In this document: positions 1 through 7,365 of the stretch, in pieces | How positions within the stretch are numbered: the stretch's first letter is position 1 | Layout of the letters: each line of letters starts with the position of its first letter | Source: Bacillus sp. THAF10 | GTDB taxonomy: Bacteria; Bacillota; Bacilli; Bacillales; Bacillaceae_I | Reading direction: 5' to 3' | Assembly: GCF_009363695.1 (NCBI RefSeq) | Contig: NZ_CP045403.1 | Coordinates: 1,344,001-1,408,000 of the forward strand | Length of the DNA: 64,000 nucleotides | The notes under the pieces: model-generated | Database searches by the model: none | Told to the model about the DNA's origin: nothing | What the model saw: only the letters and a program-made list of their open reading frames with translations | Translations under genes and position numbers: made by a program

Positions 1-243
1 CACATCCTTATAAGGTATGCCAACAATGATGGTATTGGAAATTTCTCCTGCCTCAAGTAGCTTATCCGCTGTGCTGCCAATTCGGCCGAGGGTAAAGTAA
101 TCCTTCCCATCCTGTGCAATTAGAATATTGTATTTATAAAGAGGAGAATAATTTGCAGGTGTATACACCATTAAGGTCATCTCTTCCTTTAATTCATTGC
201 TGTATAACGAAAATTCCTCGATACGCCCGATATTTTTCTTCAT
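1..243 (-). CDS. Putative esterase, alpha/beta-hydrolase fold (N-terminal part, runs off the window)
   Basis: The first 81 codons are visible, from an ATG at 243 preceded by GGGAGGT at good distance; the frame stays open to base 1. The residues (start MKKNIGRIEEFSLYS, then EEMTLMVYTP, ILIAQDGKDYF and NTIIVGIPY) resemble the N-terminal strands of the Esterase D/enterochelin-esterase family (Pfam Esterase type), in which a catalytic Ser lies further downstream, outside the window. Family assignment is from pattern memory on a third of the protein, so the substrate is unknown. It is transcribed divergently from the ABC transporter at 475. Confidence 0.6.
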   Translation of the reverse strand, partial: MKKNIGRIEEFSLYSNELKEEMTLMVYTPANYSPLYKYNILIAQDGKDYFTLGRIGSTADKLLEAGEISNTIIVGIPYKDV

Positions 244-377
244 ATTAATAACCTCCCATGATGTCTCTATGTGTAGGTAAGCGCTTTATGACTTATCTTA
301 TCATATTTTTCCTGAAGTGTAGAATTTGAGCATCCGTATGAATGTAGTGAAAAGATAAAAAATTTTCTGTCAATATA

Positions 378-405
378 TTGACCTTTGAAACATACGTTAT
401 ATAAT
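378..405 (+). promoter_or_regulatory. Sigma-A type promoter of the ABC transporter operon
   Basis: TTGACC (378-383) and a perfect TATAAT (400-405) are separated by 16 bp. The start codon at 475 follows about 60 bp later. Confidence 0.6.
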
Positions 406-425
406 ATATTTTATCAAACTAATCC

Positions 426-438
426 GATTAATTTAATC
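426..438. promoter_or_regulatory. Palindrome between promoter and start codon, possible operator
   Basis: GATTAA-T-TTAATC is a perfect inverted repeat about 20 bp downstream of the -10 box, where a bound repressor would block transcription. Which regulator would bind is not known; a sulfur regulator such as CymR is possible given the transporter family, but this is only inference. Confidence 0.35.
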
Positions 439-474
439 AGAATTATAGGAAAAGGATAAAGAAGGTGAAAACAG

Positions 475-1248
475 TTGTTTTTACAGATATCAGATATTTC
501 AAAAACTTATACACTTCAAAGTATAGAGAAGACCGTCCTTTCCAGAATAAACGTTGATATTAAAGAAGGAGAATTTGTTTCCATTCTAGGCCCGTCTGGA
601 TGTGGGAAATCCACGCTACTCTCCATAGTTGCTGGGCTATTGAAGCCAAGTGAGGGAGAAATCCGATTGAAAAACTCCGTCATTAAAAAGCCTGGAAAAG
701 ATCGAGGGATGGTTTTTCAACAAGCAGCCCTGTTTCCATGGATGACAGTGGAAGAGAATGTCTTATTTGCCATACGCGATATAAAAAATAAAGAGAAGAG
801 GCAACAAAGAGCTTTCCAATATTTAAAAATGGTGCAGCTTAGCAGCAATCTAAAGCAGTATCCTCATGAACTTTCAGGTGGAATGCAGCAAAGGGTAGCC
901 ATTGCACGTGCACTTGCAATGGATCCTATTGTCCTATTAATGGATGAACCATTTGGAGCGTTGGATGAACAAACACGGATGCGTCTTCAGCATGAGCTAG
1001 AAACCATTTGGCTGCAAACAAAGAAAACAGTACTGTTTGTCACTCATAGCATCCATGAATCAATTAAGCTATCTGACAGAATCCTTGTGATGGGAACAAG
1101 ACCAGGAACGATCATTGCAGATATTCATGTAGATATAGAGCGGCCTAGAGAGCGGACAGCTCAAGAGGTAGCAATTCTAGAGACCAGGATAAGCCGTTTG
1201 TTGGAAGAAGAAATAGAGAAGGTAGTACAGGAGGAGTTGAGGTTATGA
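475..1248 (+). CDS. ABC transporter ATP-binding protein, NitT/TauT (sulfonate/taurine/thiamine-precursor) family
   Basis: Cytoplasmic ATPase subunit of an importer. Visible motifs in order: Walker A GPSGCGKST near residue 40, Q-loop VFQQAALFPW near 86, signature LSGGMQQR near 138, Walker B LLMDEPFGALDE and the H-loop VTHSI. The 257-residue length is normal for SsuB/TauB/ThiZ-type ATPases. The start is a TTG with an AGAAGGTG ribosome site; a GTG at 464 is out of frame. It overlaps the permease gene by 4 bp (ATGA), indicating translational coupling. The substrate cannot be read from this subunit; sulfonates, taurine or pyrimidine precursors are the usual options. Confidence 0.9.
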   Translation: MFLQISDISKTYTLQSIEKTVLSRINVDIKEGEFVSILGPSGCGKSTLLSIVAGLLKPSEGEIRLKNSVIKKPGKDRGMVFQQAALFPWMTVEENVLFAIRDIKNKEKRQQRAFQYLKMVQLSSNLKQYPHELSGGMQQRVAIARALAMDPIVLLMDEPFGALDEQTRMRLQHELETIWLQTKKTVLFVTHSIHESIKLSDRILVMGTRPGTIIADIHVDIERPRERTAQEVAILETRISRLLEEEIEKVVQEELRL

Positions 1249-2000
1249 AGCCAGGTGTAAAACGCCTCATCTTCTTCACTTTGCTGTTTACCATTTGGGA
1301 GGTAGGGGTGTTAATTATTGGCTGGTCACAAGTTGTGATGCCAAAGCCAACTGATGTAGCAGTTGCTTTATACAATGGTTTTATGGATAAAACATTACTA
1401 TATGATCTTGGAGCAAGCTTTAAGAGGCTTGGAGTTGGACTTTCCTTGGCACTTATCATCGGAACTTTGCTAGGAATCTTATTAGCGAAATCAAAAACTG
1501 CCGATGAAACCTTAGGTACCTTAGTTCTTGCCCTCCAAAGTGTTCCGAGTATTGTTTGGTTGCCGCTGGCGATCATCTGGTTTGGATTCAACGAAACAGC
1601 CATCATTTTTATTGTTACTCTCGGTGGAACGCTTGTCATGACCATTAACATGCGCATGGGAATCAAAAGTGTTCCGCCATTATATACAAAAGCCGCATCC
1701 ACCATGGGTGCATCAGGAATTGAAATGTTCTGGAAAATTATTTTACCTGCATCGGTTCCTTATGCCGTAACGGGTGCAAGGCTAGCCTGGGCATTTGCCT
1801 GGAGAGCCTTGATGGCTGCTGAACTACTTAGTATGGGACCTGGTCTTGGTTATACGTTAAAGTATGCAGCTGATTTTGGACAGATGAGTCTTGTGTTTGG
1901 TGTTATTATCATTATTTGTGTCATTGGTTCTGTTGTTGATTTAGTTATTTTCCAGCGTTTTGAGAAAAATGTAATTCGCCGCTGGGGCTTAGATTCATGA
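1245..2000 (+). CDS. ABC transporter permease, NitT/TauT family
   Basis: Integral membrane subunit of 251 residues with about six hydrophobic segments. The cytoplasmic EAA loop (GASGIEMFWKIILPASVP, about residues 155-172), which docks on the ATPase, is clear, followed by the conserved AWRALMAAELL stretch of BPD_transp_1 permeases of the SsuC/TauC group. It starts at an ATG overlapping the stop of the ATPase gene and is followed after 29 bp by the binding-protein gene, so the three genes form one operon. Confidence 0.9.
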   Translation: MKPGVKRLIFFTLLFTIWEVGVLIIGWSQVVMPKPTDVAVALYNGFMDKTLLYDLGASFKRLGVGLSLALIIGTLLGILLAKSKTADETLGTLVLALQSVPSIVWLPLAIIWFGFNETAIIFIVTLGGTLVMTINMRMGIKSVPPLYTKAASTMGASGIEMFWKIILPASVPYAVTGARLAWAFAWRALMAAELLSMGPGLGYTLKYAADFGQMSLVFGVIIIICVIGSVVDLVIFQRFEKNVIRRWGLDS

Positions 2001-2029
2001 TGTAGAGCAGAGGAGAGGAAGGTATCGCG

Positions 2030-3025
2030 ATGAGAAAAGGTTGGTTAATGCTAATTGGGGTGTTTTTGCTAGTGGTGGGGATTCTTGCTGGCTGTGGCTC
2101 GAACACAGGAGGAACAAATGGAAAAGAAAAAATTGTGATCGGTTATTTCCCAAATATCGATCATGTGCCTGCCATGGTGGCACGGGAAAAGAAAATGTAT
2201 GAAAAGGCATTAGGAGAAAACTTTGAAGTGGAATACAAAACCTTTCCTGATGGTGGAGCCTTTATGACGGCACTAAAAACTGGAGACATCCATGGAGGTC
2301 TAGTAGGACCGGGTCCTGCTATGAACAACTTTGTTAGTGGAGCGGATGTGAAGGTGATAGCAGGTGCTTCCTCTGGTGGAACGGTCATTATTGCAAGTAA
2401 GGAAAGTGGAATTACTTCCATTGAAGAACTTGATGGTGCTACTTTTATCACACCAGGAATTGGCTGTACACATGATGTACAAATGGAAACCTTCTTAAAG
2501 GATTTCGGATTAACGTCTGCCCGTATTGGAGGGACAATGAAGCATGTTACCGGAAACCCAGCTCAGTATGGGGGGATGTTTGAGTCAGGCAAGGTGGATG
2601 CTGCTGCTGTACCAGAACCATGGGCTTCCCTTTTATCTATTGAGCATGGTGCGACCATTTTAGTAGATAGTGATGAAATTTCATTTGGTACGACACTTCC
2701 GAATACGATTTTTGTAACTAGTGGAAAATTAATAGAAAGTAATACCGAACTGGTACAAAAACTAGTTACCGCACATCAGCAGTCTGTTGATTTTATTTCT
2801 GAAAATCCTGAGGAAGCAAAGGAGATTGCCATCAGTTCTATAAAAGATTTGACTAACCAAGAACTGTCAAAGGAGGTAGTAGACTCCGCGTGGGAACGCA
2901 TCCGCTTTACCCATGAAGTAGATGCAGAAGTAGTTCAGGAATTTGCGAATTCGTCTTTTGATCTGAAGTTTTTAAAAGAGAAGCCGGATTTTACAGAATT
3001 TATTGATACGAGGTTTGTTGACTAG
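2030..3025 (+). CDS. ABC transporter substrate-binding lipoprotein, NitT/TauT (SsuA/ThiY-like) family
   Basis: Membrane-anchored extracytoplasmic receptor of the transporter encoded just upstream. A lipoprotein signal peptide ends in the lipobox ILAGC (Cys about residue 21). The mature part has the SsuA/NMT1-like pattern: IGYFPNIDHVPAMVA, DGGAFMTALKTGDIHGGLVGPGPAMN, then VPEPWASLL. 331 residues is a usual length. The GYFPN...HVPAMVA opening occurs in sulfonate and nitrate binding proteins; the ligand is not resolved from sequence alone. A strong terminator follows. Confidence 0.85.
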   Translation: MRKGWLMLIGVFLLVVGILAGCGSNTGGTNGKEKIVIGYFPNIDHVPAMVAREKKMYEKALGENFEVEYKTFPDGGAFMTALKTGDIHGGLVGPGPAMNNFVSGADVKVIAGASSGGTVIIASKESGITSIEELDGATFITPGIGCTHDVQMETFLKDFGLTSARIGGTMKHVTGNPAQYGGMFESGKVDAAAVPEPWASLLSIEHGATILVDSDEISFGTTLPNTIFVTSGKLIESNTELVQKLVTAHQQSVDFISENPEEAKEIAISSIKDLTNQELSKEVVDSAWERIRFTHEVDAEVVQEFANSSFDLKFLKEKPDFTEFIDTRFVD

Positions 3026-3036
3026 CATTTTCATAG

Positions 3037-3071
3037 AGTGTCAGGCTATAATAGTCTCGACACTTTTTTTG
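3037..3071 (+). terminator. Rho-independent terminator of the ABC operon
   Basis: AGTGTC-AGGCTA, loop TAA, TAGTCT-C-GACACT forms a 12-bp stem with one bulged C, followed by seven T. Confidence 0.8.
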
Positions 3072-3116
3072 TTGTTTAGGAAACCACAAAAAATTTTTCT
3101 GTGGATATCTGGAACA

Positions 3117-3181
3117 AAAGTAGCCGCTACAACTAGACAAAGTTTGTACGTCACAAAACGGGCGCATTGCGCTTTTGTTCT
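3117..3181 (+). repeat. Single partial copy of dispersed repeat A
   Basis: About 60 bp (AGCCGCTACAACTAGACAAA ... GGGCGCATTGCGCTTTTG) nearly match the last third of the 192-bp unit tandemly repeated at 54212-54595. The copy lies just upstream of the Sco gene. A short open frame across it is not a gene. Confidence 0.75.
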
Positions 3182-3201
3182 AAGTACGGAGGATTGATGA
3201 A

Positions 3202-3789
3202 ATGAAAAAGCATTGGATACTATTGTTTGTTCTTCTTGCGATGTTTATCCTAGCAGGGTGTACAGATAAGGAAATTAATTTAGATGATGAGTTCTCCATG
3301 AAGCTAGAGGTTGACGAATTAGAAGGAGTCACGCAAGATGAAGAGCCTTTCCGCACAAAGGAGCAACAAGGGGAATTTTGGATTGCCAACTTTATTTTCA
3401 CTAATTGTGATACAGTTTGTCCTCCGATGACTGCGAATATGGCAAAGATGCAAAGAGAAATGAAAGAAGCAGGAGTAGAAGTTCCGATTGTTTCGTTTAG
3501 CATTGATCCAGAGGAGGATACACCCTCTGTACTAAAGGAATATGCGAAGGTTTATAAACCGGACTTTTCTGGATGGACCTTTGTAACTGGGTATGATCAA
3601 AAAACAATTGAACGCTTTGCGAATGTATCCTTTTTGGTTCCAGCAGCGAAAGAAGAAGGCTCTGATCAATATATGCATAGCACAAGTTTTTATTTAATTG
3701 ATAAAGAAGGATTTGTAAGAGAGTCCTATAGTGGTCTTGATGTACCTTACGAGGAAGTAATAGAGGATTTAGAAAAAGTAGTAGAGTAA
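3202..3789 (+). CDS. ypmQ: SCO1/SenC family lipoprotein (copper chaperone/thiol redox protein for cytochrome oxidase)
   Basis: Membrane-anchored thioredoxin-fold protein; in B. subtilis the Sco protein (YpmQ) is needed to assemble the CuA site of cytochrome c oxidase. Lipobox ILAGC places the lipid Cys at residue 20. The Cu-binding CxxxC motif is present as NCDTVCPP (C69, C73) and the third ligand His is H159 in YMHSTSF. 195 residues is typical. The start ATG has GGAGG 8 bp upstream. No oxidase subunit genes are adjacent, so it acts on partners encoded elsewhere. A bidirectional terminator follows. Confidence 0.88.
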   Translation: MKKHWILLFVLLAMFILAGCTDKEINLDDEFSMKLEVDELEGVTQDEEPFRTKEQQGEFWIANFIFTNCDTVCPPMTANMAKMQREMKEAGVEVPIVSFSIDPEEDTPSVLKEYAKVYKPDFSGWTFVTGYDQKTIERFANVSFLVPAAKEEGSDQYMHSTSFYLIDKEGFVRESYSGLDVPYEEVIEDLEKVVE

Positions 3790-3811
3790 GGGCTTTCAGT
3801 ATCTAGCAAGG

Positions 3812-3845
3812 AAAGAGGTGGCAGCCAATGCTACCTCTTTTTTTA
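3812..3845. terminator. Bidirectional terminator between the Sco gene and the HD-domain gene
   Basis: AAAGAGGTGGCA / TGCTACCTCTTT forms a 12-bp stem (one G-U) with loop GCCAA and a T run; it lies between convergent genes. Confidence 0.8.
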
Positions 3846-4394
3846 TATGGTGTTTTCTTGAGTAGGTGTAGGAAGCTGTTGCCTTGGAAGGTAATGCTCA
3901 ACAAGTTGATCTAATTGTTGAATTTTTTCAAGCGCCGTTGCCTGGTCAATCTGCTTGTAATGATGCATGCCACCTTTTTCTTCGTCCATTTCATCAGCAA
4001 GCTTTACGACTTTTTGTAACGGACTTCTTTTCACATCCATTTCTGGTAAATAAGAATCGGTGTGAAGGAGAATGGCAACTGCTATTTGTTTAGCGTTTTG
4101 TGGATTTTCTCCGAGGCGAATCAAAAGCTTATGGGCACGTTCTGCACCCTTAATTGCGTGAATATCGTTCTCGCGGTAACGGTCGTAATCCCATTTTCCC
4201 TGACGATACCATTCATAATGTCCAATATCATGTAATAGAGCAGATTTTGTTGCCAAGTCTACACTTACATTATATTTAAAGGCAAGATGAAACGCATGAT
4301 TTGCCACTTCAAGAGCGTGAGCAAAGCCTGAGCGTTTTAAATATTTTTGTGTAATAGGGTGTTTGAAAATCTCGGTTAACGTGACGTCTCTCAT
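3843..4394 (-). CDS. HD-domain phosphohydrolase-like protein
   Basis: 183 residues. The metal-binding HD signature is visible as H27 (FAHALEVANHAFHLA), LLHDIGHYEW around residues 53-62 and a later D (VVKLADEMDEE), the pattern of small HD-superfamily nucleotide or phosphate hydrolases. Start ATG at 4394 has GGGAGAT upstream. The substrate is unknown; the protein stands alone, convergent with the Sco gene. The family call rests on the H...HD...D residues; anything more specific would be a guess. Confidence 0.75.
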   Translation of the reverse strand: MRDVTLTEIFKHPITQKYLKRSGFAHALEVANHAFHLAFKYNVSVDLATKSALLHDIGHYEWYRQGKWDYDRYRENDIHAIKGAERAHKLLIRLGENPQNAKQIAVAILLHTDSYLPEMDVKRSPLQKVVKLADEMDEEKGGMHHYKQIDQATALEKIQQLDQLVEHYLPRQQLPTPTQENTI

Positions 4395-4548
4395 TTATCT
4401 CCCTCCTAAAAAAATGTATTTCTTTACAGAATAACATATATGTACAAGTAACTTCAAGAAAAATAATCTTTAGCGCGCGAACGTATATTCTTGTTGCTTT
4501 CATGCCATATTGGCATATAATTGGAATAAAACTAGAGGTGGTGTTTTT

Positions 4549-4860
4549 ATGAAGGCATCAACAACGTTAAAGTGGATCACAGGTGGGTTAGAAGGTTTTT
4601 TGGCTATTCCTGTTATTGGTGGATTGGTAGTCATGGGAACAGGATATGCTCCTTTAGGTATTATGTTGATTTTACATATCATTACCCTTCTACTTTCGAT
4701 AAAGGAAGGACAAAAGTATCACGGCAGTATTTGGGGAATAGTAACCTCCTTTTTGGCATGGGTGTTTTTACTGGGTTGGGCGCTTCATACGGTAACAGCA
4801 ATCATCTTACTAATCGATGCTTTTTCTTCAGGGGGAAAAGAGAAAGAATATCAAAATTAA
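4549..4860 (+). CDS. Small membrane protein, three predicted transmembrane helices
   Basis: 103 residues beginning MKASTTLKWITGG; hydrophobic stretches at about residues 14-30, 33-48 and 60-85 suggest three membrane spans and a short charged tail (GGKEKEYQN). The ATG at 4549 is chosen because AGAGGTGG lies 7 bp upstream; a TTG at 4510 lacks such a site. No enzymatic motif is visible. Function unknown. Confidence 0.7.
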   Translation: MKASTTLKWITGGLEGFLAIPVIGGLVVMGTGYAPLGIMLILHIITLLLSIKEGQKYHGSIWGIVTSFLAWVFLLGWALHTVTAIILLIDAFSSGGKEKEYQN

Positions 4861-4937
4861 CTGATTGTATCTAGTTAAGAAAAAATGCTTTACAATCAAG
4901 CTCCTGCTAACTATAATAAGTTATACGACTTATTTGC

Positions 4938-5009
4938 GATCTGATAGTTCAGTGGGAGAACACTACCTTGACAGGGTAGGGGTCGGGGGTTCGAATCCCT
5001 CTCAGATCA
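4938..5009 (+). tRNA. tRNA-Val (anticodon GAC)
   Basis: A full cloverleaf can be drawn: acceptor GATCTGA/TCAGATC (7 perfect pairs), D stem GTTC/GAAC, anticodon stem CTACC/GGTAG around loop TTGACAG, T stem GGGGG/CCCTC (one G-U) around TTCGAAT, discriminator A. CCA is not encoded. Anticodon GAC reads GUC/GUU. Confidence 0.97.
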
Positions 5010-5058
5010 TTGGGTGCCAAACCCTATGAAACCCTTTCGGAACAAAGGGTTTTCCAAA

Positions 5059-5087
5059 AAAGACCACTTCCTTGGAAGTGGTCTTTT
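5059..5087. terminator. Bidirectional terminator after the tRNA gene
   Basis: AGACCACTTC-CTTG-GAAGTGGTCT with flanking A and T runs can serve both the tRNA and the minus-strand gene at 5100. Confidence 0.75.
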
Positions 5088-5099
5088 TCTTCGTGTTTG

Positions 5100-5354
5100 T
5101 TATGAAAGTGGAATAATTCCAGCTATTTTGTTGCAATCCCCATAAGCGATTAGAGTCGAACCTTCCTCGTCGAATGAAAAAGTAACACAACATGTCATTG
5201 GATCATATTTAATAAATGTTAGAATGATAGGTGCCGGTGTGCTTTGTCCTCTTAAAATTGGAGTAAATCGTTGTCCAGGCTTTGCCTCTTTAAAAAAGTC
5301 ACATAAGCAGCTATTACACTTACTTGGTTGTGATTTAGCCTTACTCTTCTCCAT
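5100..5354 (-). CDS. Small Cys-rich protein, paralogue of its upstream neighbour, possible CotY/CotZ relative
   Basis: 84 residues with the pattern C-x2-C-x-C-DFFKEAKPG near the N terminus, then TCCVTFSF and a C-terminal GDCNKIAGIIPLS. The same framework (CxxCxC-x2-FKDAKKG ... CCVTFSYL ... NCEEIAVVIPLD) is in the next minus-strand gene, so the two are tandem paralogues 17 bp apart. The CC-x-T-x-S ... C-x-x-IA layout recalls the spore-crust/exosporium proteins CotY, CotZ and ExsY, but these are longer; this relation is inference. RBS GGAGGGAAACTATGG is good. Confidence 0.75.
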   Translation of the reverse strand: MEKSKAKSQPSKCNSCLCDFFKEAKPGQRFTPILRGQSTPAPIILTFIKYDPMTCCVTFSFDEEGSTLIAYGDCNKIAGIIPLS

Positions 5355-5371
5355 AGTTTCCCTCCAACTGG

Positions 5372-5620
5372 TTAGTCTAACGGAATAACAACGGCAATTT
5401 CCTCACAATTAAGGATAACAAGCTGTACTTCTCTTTCAGCTGTTAGGTAAGAAAAAGTCACGCAACAGTTGTCTTTGAAACAGACAAATGAAAGTTCGGT
5501 TGGCCTTTCAGTTTGACCTAAAGATAATGGTTCATTACTTCCGTCTAATATCAATAAGAATGATATTCCTTTTTTTGCATCTTTAAAATAATGACAAGCA
5601 CAGCTTTTACAAGTTTCCAT
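5372..5620 (-). CDS. Small Cys-rich protein, paralogue of its downstream neighbour
   Basis: 82 residues from the ATG at 5620 (METCKSCACHYFKDAKKG...). I prefer this start because GAGGG lies 6 bp upstream and the length then equals the paralogue's; an ATG at 5704 would add 28 residues but has no ribosome site. Conserved Cys and the CCVTFSYL / NCEEIAVVIPLD strands are shared with the neighbour. Together they look like a two-gene operon, possibly expressed in the mother cell during coat formation, though no clear sigma-E or sigma-K promoter is visible. Function unproven. Confidence 0.7.
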   Translation of the reverse strand: METCKSCACHYFKDAKKGISFLLILDGSNEPLSLGQTERPTELSFVCFKDNCCVTFSYLTAEREVQLVILNCEEIAVVIPLD

Positions 5621-5773
5621 ACCTTCCCTCATTTCCTTAAGCGTTATACTACATGTATGATACGGTACTTGATATGAGAACAAATTATTAGAAAAGTTTT
5701 TCATTTGGAAAAAAGGGATTTGAAAAACTATAACGAAATAAGAATATTAACTATTTCTAAAAGGGGATAAAAA

Positions 5774-6097
5774 ATGAGTGTACAAGCAGCATTTGAAGAG
5801 TTAATTGAGAAAATGAATGGGAATCCTGAAGGTATCCAGAGGTTGAACGCAATCTATCAATTCAATTTAAGTGATGAAAAGATTTATCAAATTCAATTCC
5901 AAAATGGCCAGGTTGCGATGCAACTTGGCGAAGTGGCCCAGCCAGATTGCACACTACAATTATCGGACGAAAATATTTTAAAAATGATCGCTGGAAATTT
6001 TAACACAACAATGGCTTTTATGACAGGAAAGTTAAAAGTTACGGGAGACATAGGATTGGCATTAAAGCTTCAATCTGCACTTGAAAAGTATCAATAG
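5774..6097 (+). CDS. SCP2 sterol-transfer-domain protein
   Basis: 107 residues comprising essentially one SCP2 domain: IYQFNLSDEKIYQIQFQNG, then QPDCTLQLSDENILKMIAGNFN and AFMTGKLKVTGDIGLALKL, the family's hallmark. In bacteria such proteins bind hydrophobic ligands, presumably lipids or acyl chains; the ligand here is unknown. Start ATG has AAGGGGAT 6 bp upstream. Monocistronic, bounded by a strong terminator. Confidence 0.88.
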   Translation: MSVQAAFEELIEKMNGNPEGIQRLNAIYQFNLSDEKIYQIQFQNGQVAMQLGEVAQPDCTLQLSDENILKMIAGNFNTTMAFMTGKLKVTGDIGLALKLQSALEKYQ

Positions 6098-6101
6098 AGT
6101 T

Positions 6102-6138
6102 AATAGACAGGCGCTCCATGCGTCTGTCTATTTTTTTA
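6102..6138 (+). terminator. Terminator of the SCP2 gene
   Basis: ATAGACAGGCGC / GCGTCTGTCTAT gives a 12-bp stem (one G-U), loop TCCAT, then seven T. Confidence 0.85.
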
Positions 6139-6213
6139 TTTTGTTATATTCGTACAAGCAAAATCTATCATTTTGCATAAAATTTACTAGAAACAATAGA
6201 GGAGGTGAATCTC

Positions 6214-6393
6214 ATGGGTGTCGTTTATGTTGAGTGTAAAAAGAAATGCAAATGCTATTGTTGCTGTCATTGTCATTTCCATTCTTGTTTCAGAGATGAG
6301 GAAGACGATTCTTTTGTAGCTCCAAGGGTATTTAGAGAGGAGCGTTCTAGTAACTGTGGCTGTGGTTTTTATGATGATGAAGATGATGACTAA
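6214..6393 (+). CDS. Cys/His-rich small acidic protein
   Basis: 59 residues starting MGVVYVECKKKCKCYCCCHC. The N-terminal half holds a Cys/His cluster (C-x3-C-x-C-x-CCC-x-C, then HFHSC); the middle is FVAPRVFREERSS and the end CGCGFYDDEDDD. The ATG at 6214 is preferred over a GTG at 6205 because GAGGAGG is 7 bp upstream. The composition suits metal binding or disulfide cross-linking in a spore coat; neither is shown. No family recognised. Confidence 0.65.
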   Translation: MGVVYVECKKKCKCYCCCHCHFHSCFRDEEDDSFVAPRVFREERSSNCGCGFYDDEDDD

Positions 6394-6407
6394 ACTTGAA
6401 AAAGATG

Positions 6408-6432
6408 GACAGGTGACTTCGCCTGTCTTTTA
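6408..6432 (+). terminator. Terminator of the Cys/His-rich gene
   Basis: GACAGGTG-ACTT-CGCCTGTC (8 bp, one G-U) followed by TTTTAT. Confidence 0.7.
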
Positions 6433-6443
6433 TACTATTTCAG

Positions 6444-6764
6444 TTAAACCTCAAAATAAAGATGAGCATGCAGCTGACAGCCTGGATTAAAGGCTTCCTT
6501 GCAAAAAGGGCATACTGAATCACATTCCTTGTATTCTTCTATGCTCATTTCTGTCTTACAGCATCCACAGAGAATCGCTTTACGATGAAACTCTTGTTTT
6601 GGCCAAACAGTAGTAAGATGATCAGCATGCTCATCATGACATTGATAACACGGATAATATTCCCCACAGCAATAAAATTTAATTGCAATGATATCCTTTT
6701 TGGAATGATAATGTGTACAGCGCGTTTCGTGATCGATGGTAGAGCCGAAAACTTTAATGGACAT
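6444..6764 (-). CDS. CHY zinc-finger protein
   Basis: 106 residues. The CHY signature RCTHYHS is followed by IKFYCCGEYYPCYQCHDEH, then ILCGCCKTEMS, CPFCKEAFNPGCQLHAHLYF, the spaced Cys/His pairs of the CHY-type zinc finger. ATG at 6764 is supported by GGAGGT 7 bp upstream; a longer in-frame extension overlaps the previous gene. It follows the GNAT-like gene after 13 bp and its RBS touches that gene's stop codon, so they are co-transcribed. Role unknown in bacteria. Confidence 0.88.
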   Translation of the reverse strand: MSIKVFGSTIDHETRCTHYHSKKDIIAIKFYCCGEYYPCYQCHDEHADHLTTVWPKQEFHRKAILCGCCKTEMSIEEYKECDSVCPFCKEAFNPGCQLHAHLYFEV

Positions 6765-6777
6765 CGTTAAACCTCCG

Positions 6778-7302
6778 TTAATTGTAGGGCTGCCAGACAA
6801 TCTCTCCTGATTTTGTCTCTTTGTCCAACTCTACATCAAAATCGTGTTTTTTATAGAAATGAACCAGTCGTTCAAGGTGATCCCAGTCTCTCTTAGCAAT
6901 ATCTCCTGTAATGGTATGAACGTTTTGATCTTTGGCTACTTCTTTTAAATAGTCCATACAAATGGAGCCATAGCCTTTGTTTTCTGGGCCTTTAATATCT
7001 CCGATGAAAAGAGTACCGTTATCTTTATATGTTGCTTGGATAGAGAAGTCCCAATGGCCGCGATAGGCTGATTCGCAGTCATTAAGCATTATTTTACAGG
7101 TGTGCGGGTCATCGTTCGTATATACTACCACCCAGTTTTCTTCTTTTGTTTGGTCAATGCCAATAACCTGCCATTTTTTTGCGATTTCTTTCATGTTTTC
7201 TTTCATCCGAAACATTTGAAATTCTAATTGATCTAACTCCTCTTTCAACTCTTCTTTATCTTTTGTCTCTTCTTTTGCTAAAAGTAAGCTTGTGAAAGAC
7301 AT
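6778..7302 (-). CDS. GNAT-like acetyltransferase-fold protein with N-terminal coiled coil
   Basis: 174 residues. Residues 12-45 are E/K-rich and probably coiled-coil. The later part shows the GNAT layout: a beta strand (LFIGDIKG), then the acetyl-CoA loop equivalent ENKGYGSICMDYLKEVA, a buried helix, and LERLVHFYKKHDFDVE, as in acetyltransferase motif B. ATG is preceded by AAGGGGGG. First gene of a two-gene unit with the CHY zinc-finger gene; a sigma-A promoter lies directly upstream. Substrate unknown. Confidence 0.7.
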   Translation of the reverse strand: MSFTSLLLAKEETKDKEELKEELDQLEFQMFRMKENMKEIAKKWQVIGIDQTKEENWVVVYTNDDPHTCKIMLNDCESAYRGHWDFSIQATYKDNGTLFIGDIKGPENKGYGSICMDYLKEVAKDQNVHTITGDIAKRDWDHLERLVHFYKKHDFDVELDKETKSGEIVWQPYN

Positions 7303-7336
7303 CTAATCCCCCCTTGTAATACAAACACAGCATTAT

Positions 7337-7365
7337 ATTATACACGAATTTTACTAATGCTTCAA
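7337..7365 (-). promoter_or_regulatory. Sigma-A type promoter of the GNAT/CHY unit
   Basis: On the minus strand TTGAAG (7360-7365) and TATAAT (7337-7342) are 17 bp apart, just downstream of the RNA gene's terminator. Confidence 0.55.

Noticed and set aside
276..289. cre-like catabolite control site GGTAAGCGCTTTAT upstream of the esterase gene
   Set aside because: The core fits but both ends deviate from the TGWAAnCGnTnnCA consensus; too weak to list as a site.
1145..1705. 186-codon minus-strand frame opposite the ABC genes
   Set aside because: Shadow of the ATPase and permease genes, which have clear motifs on the plus strand.
3003..3197. 64-codon open frame after the binding-protein gene
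   Set aside because: It runs through a terminator and the repeat A fragment and has no ribosome site.
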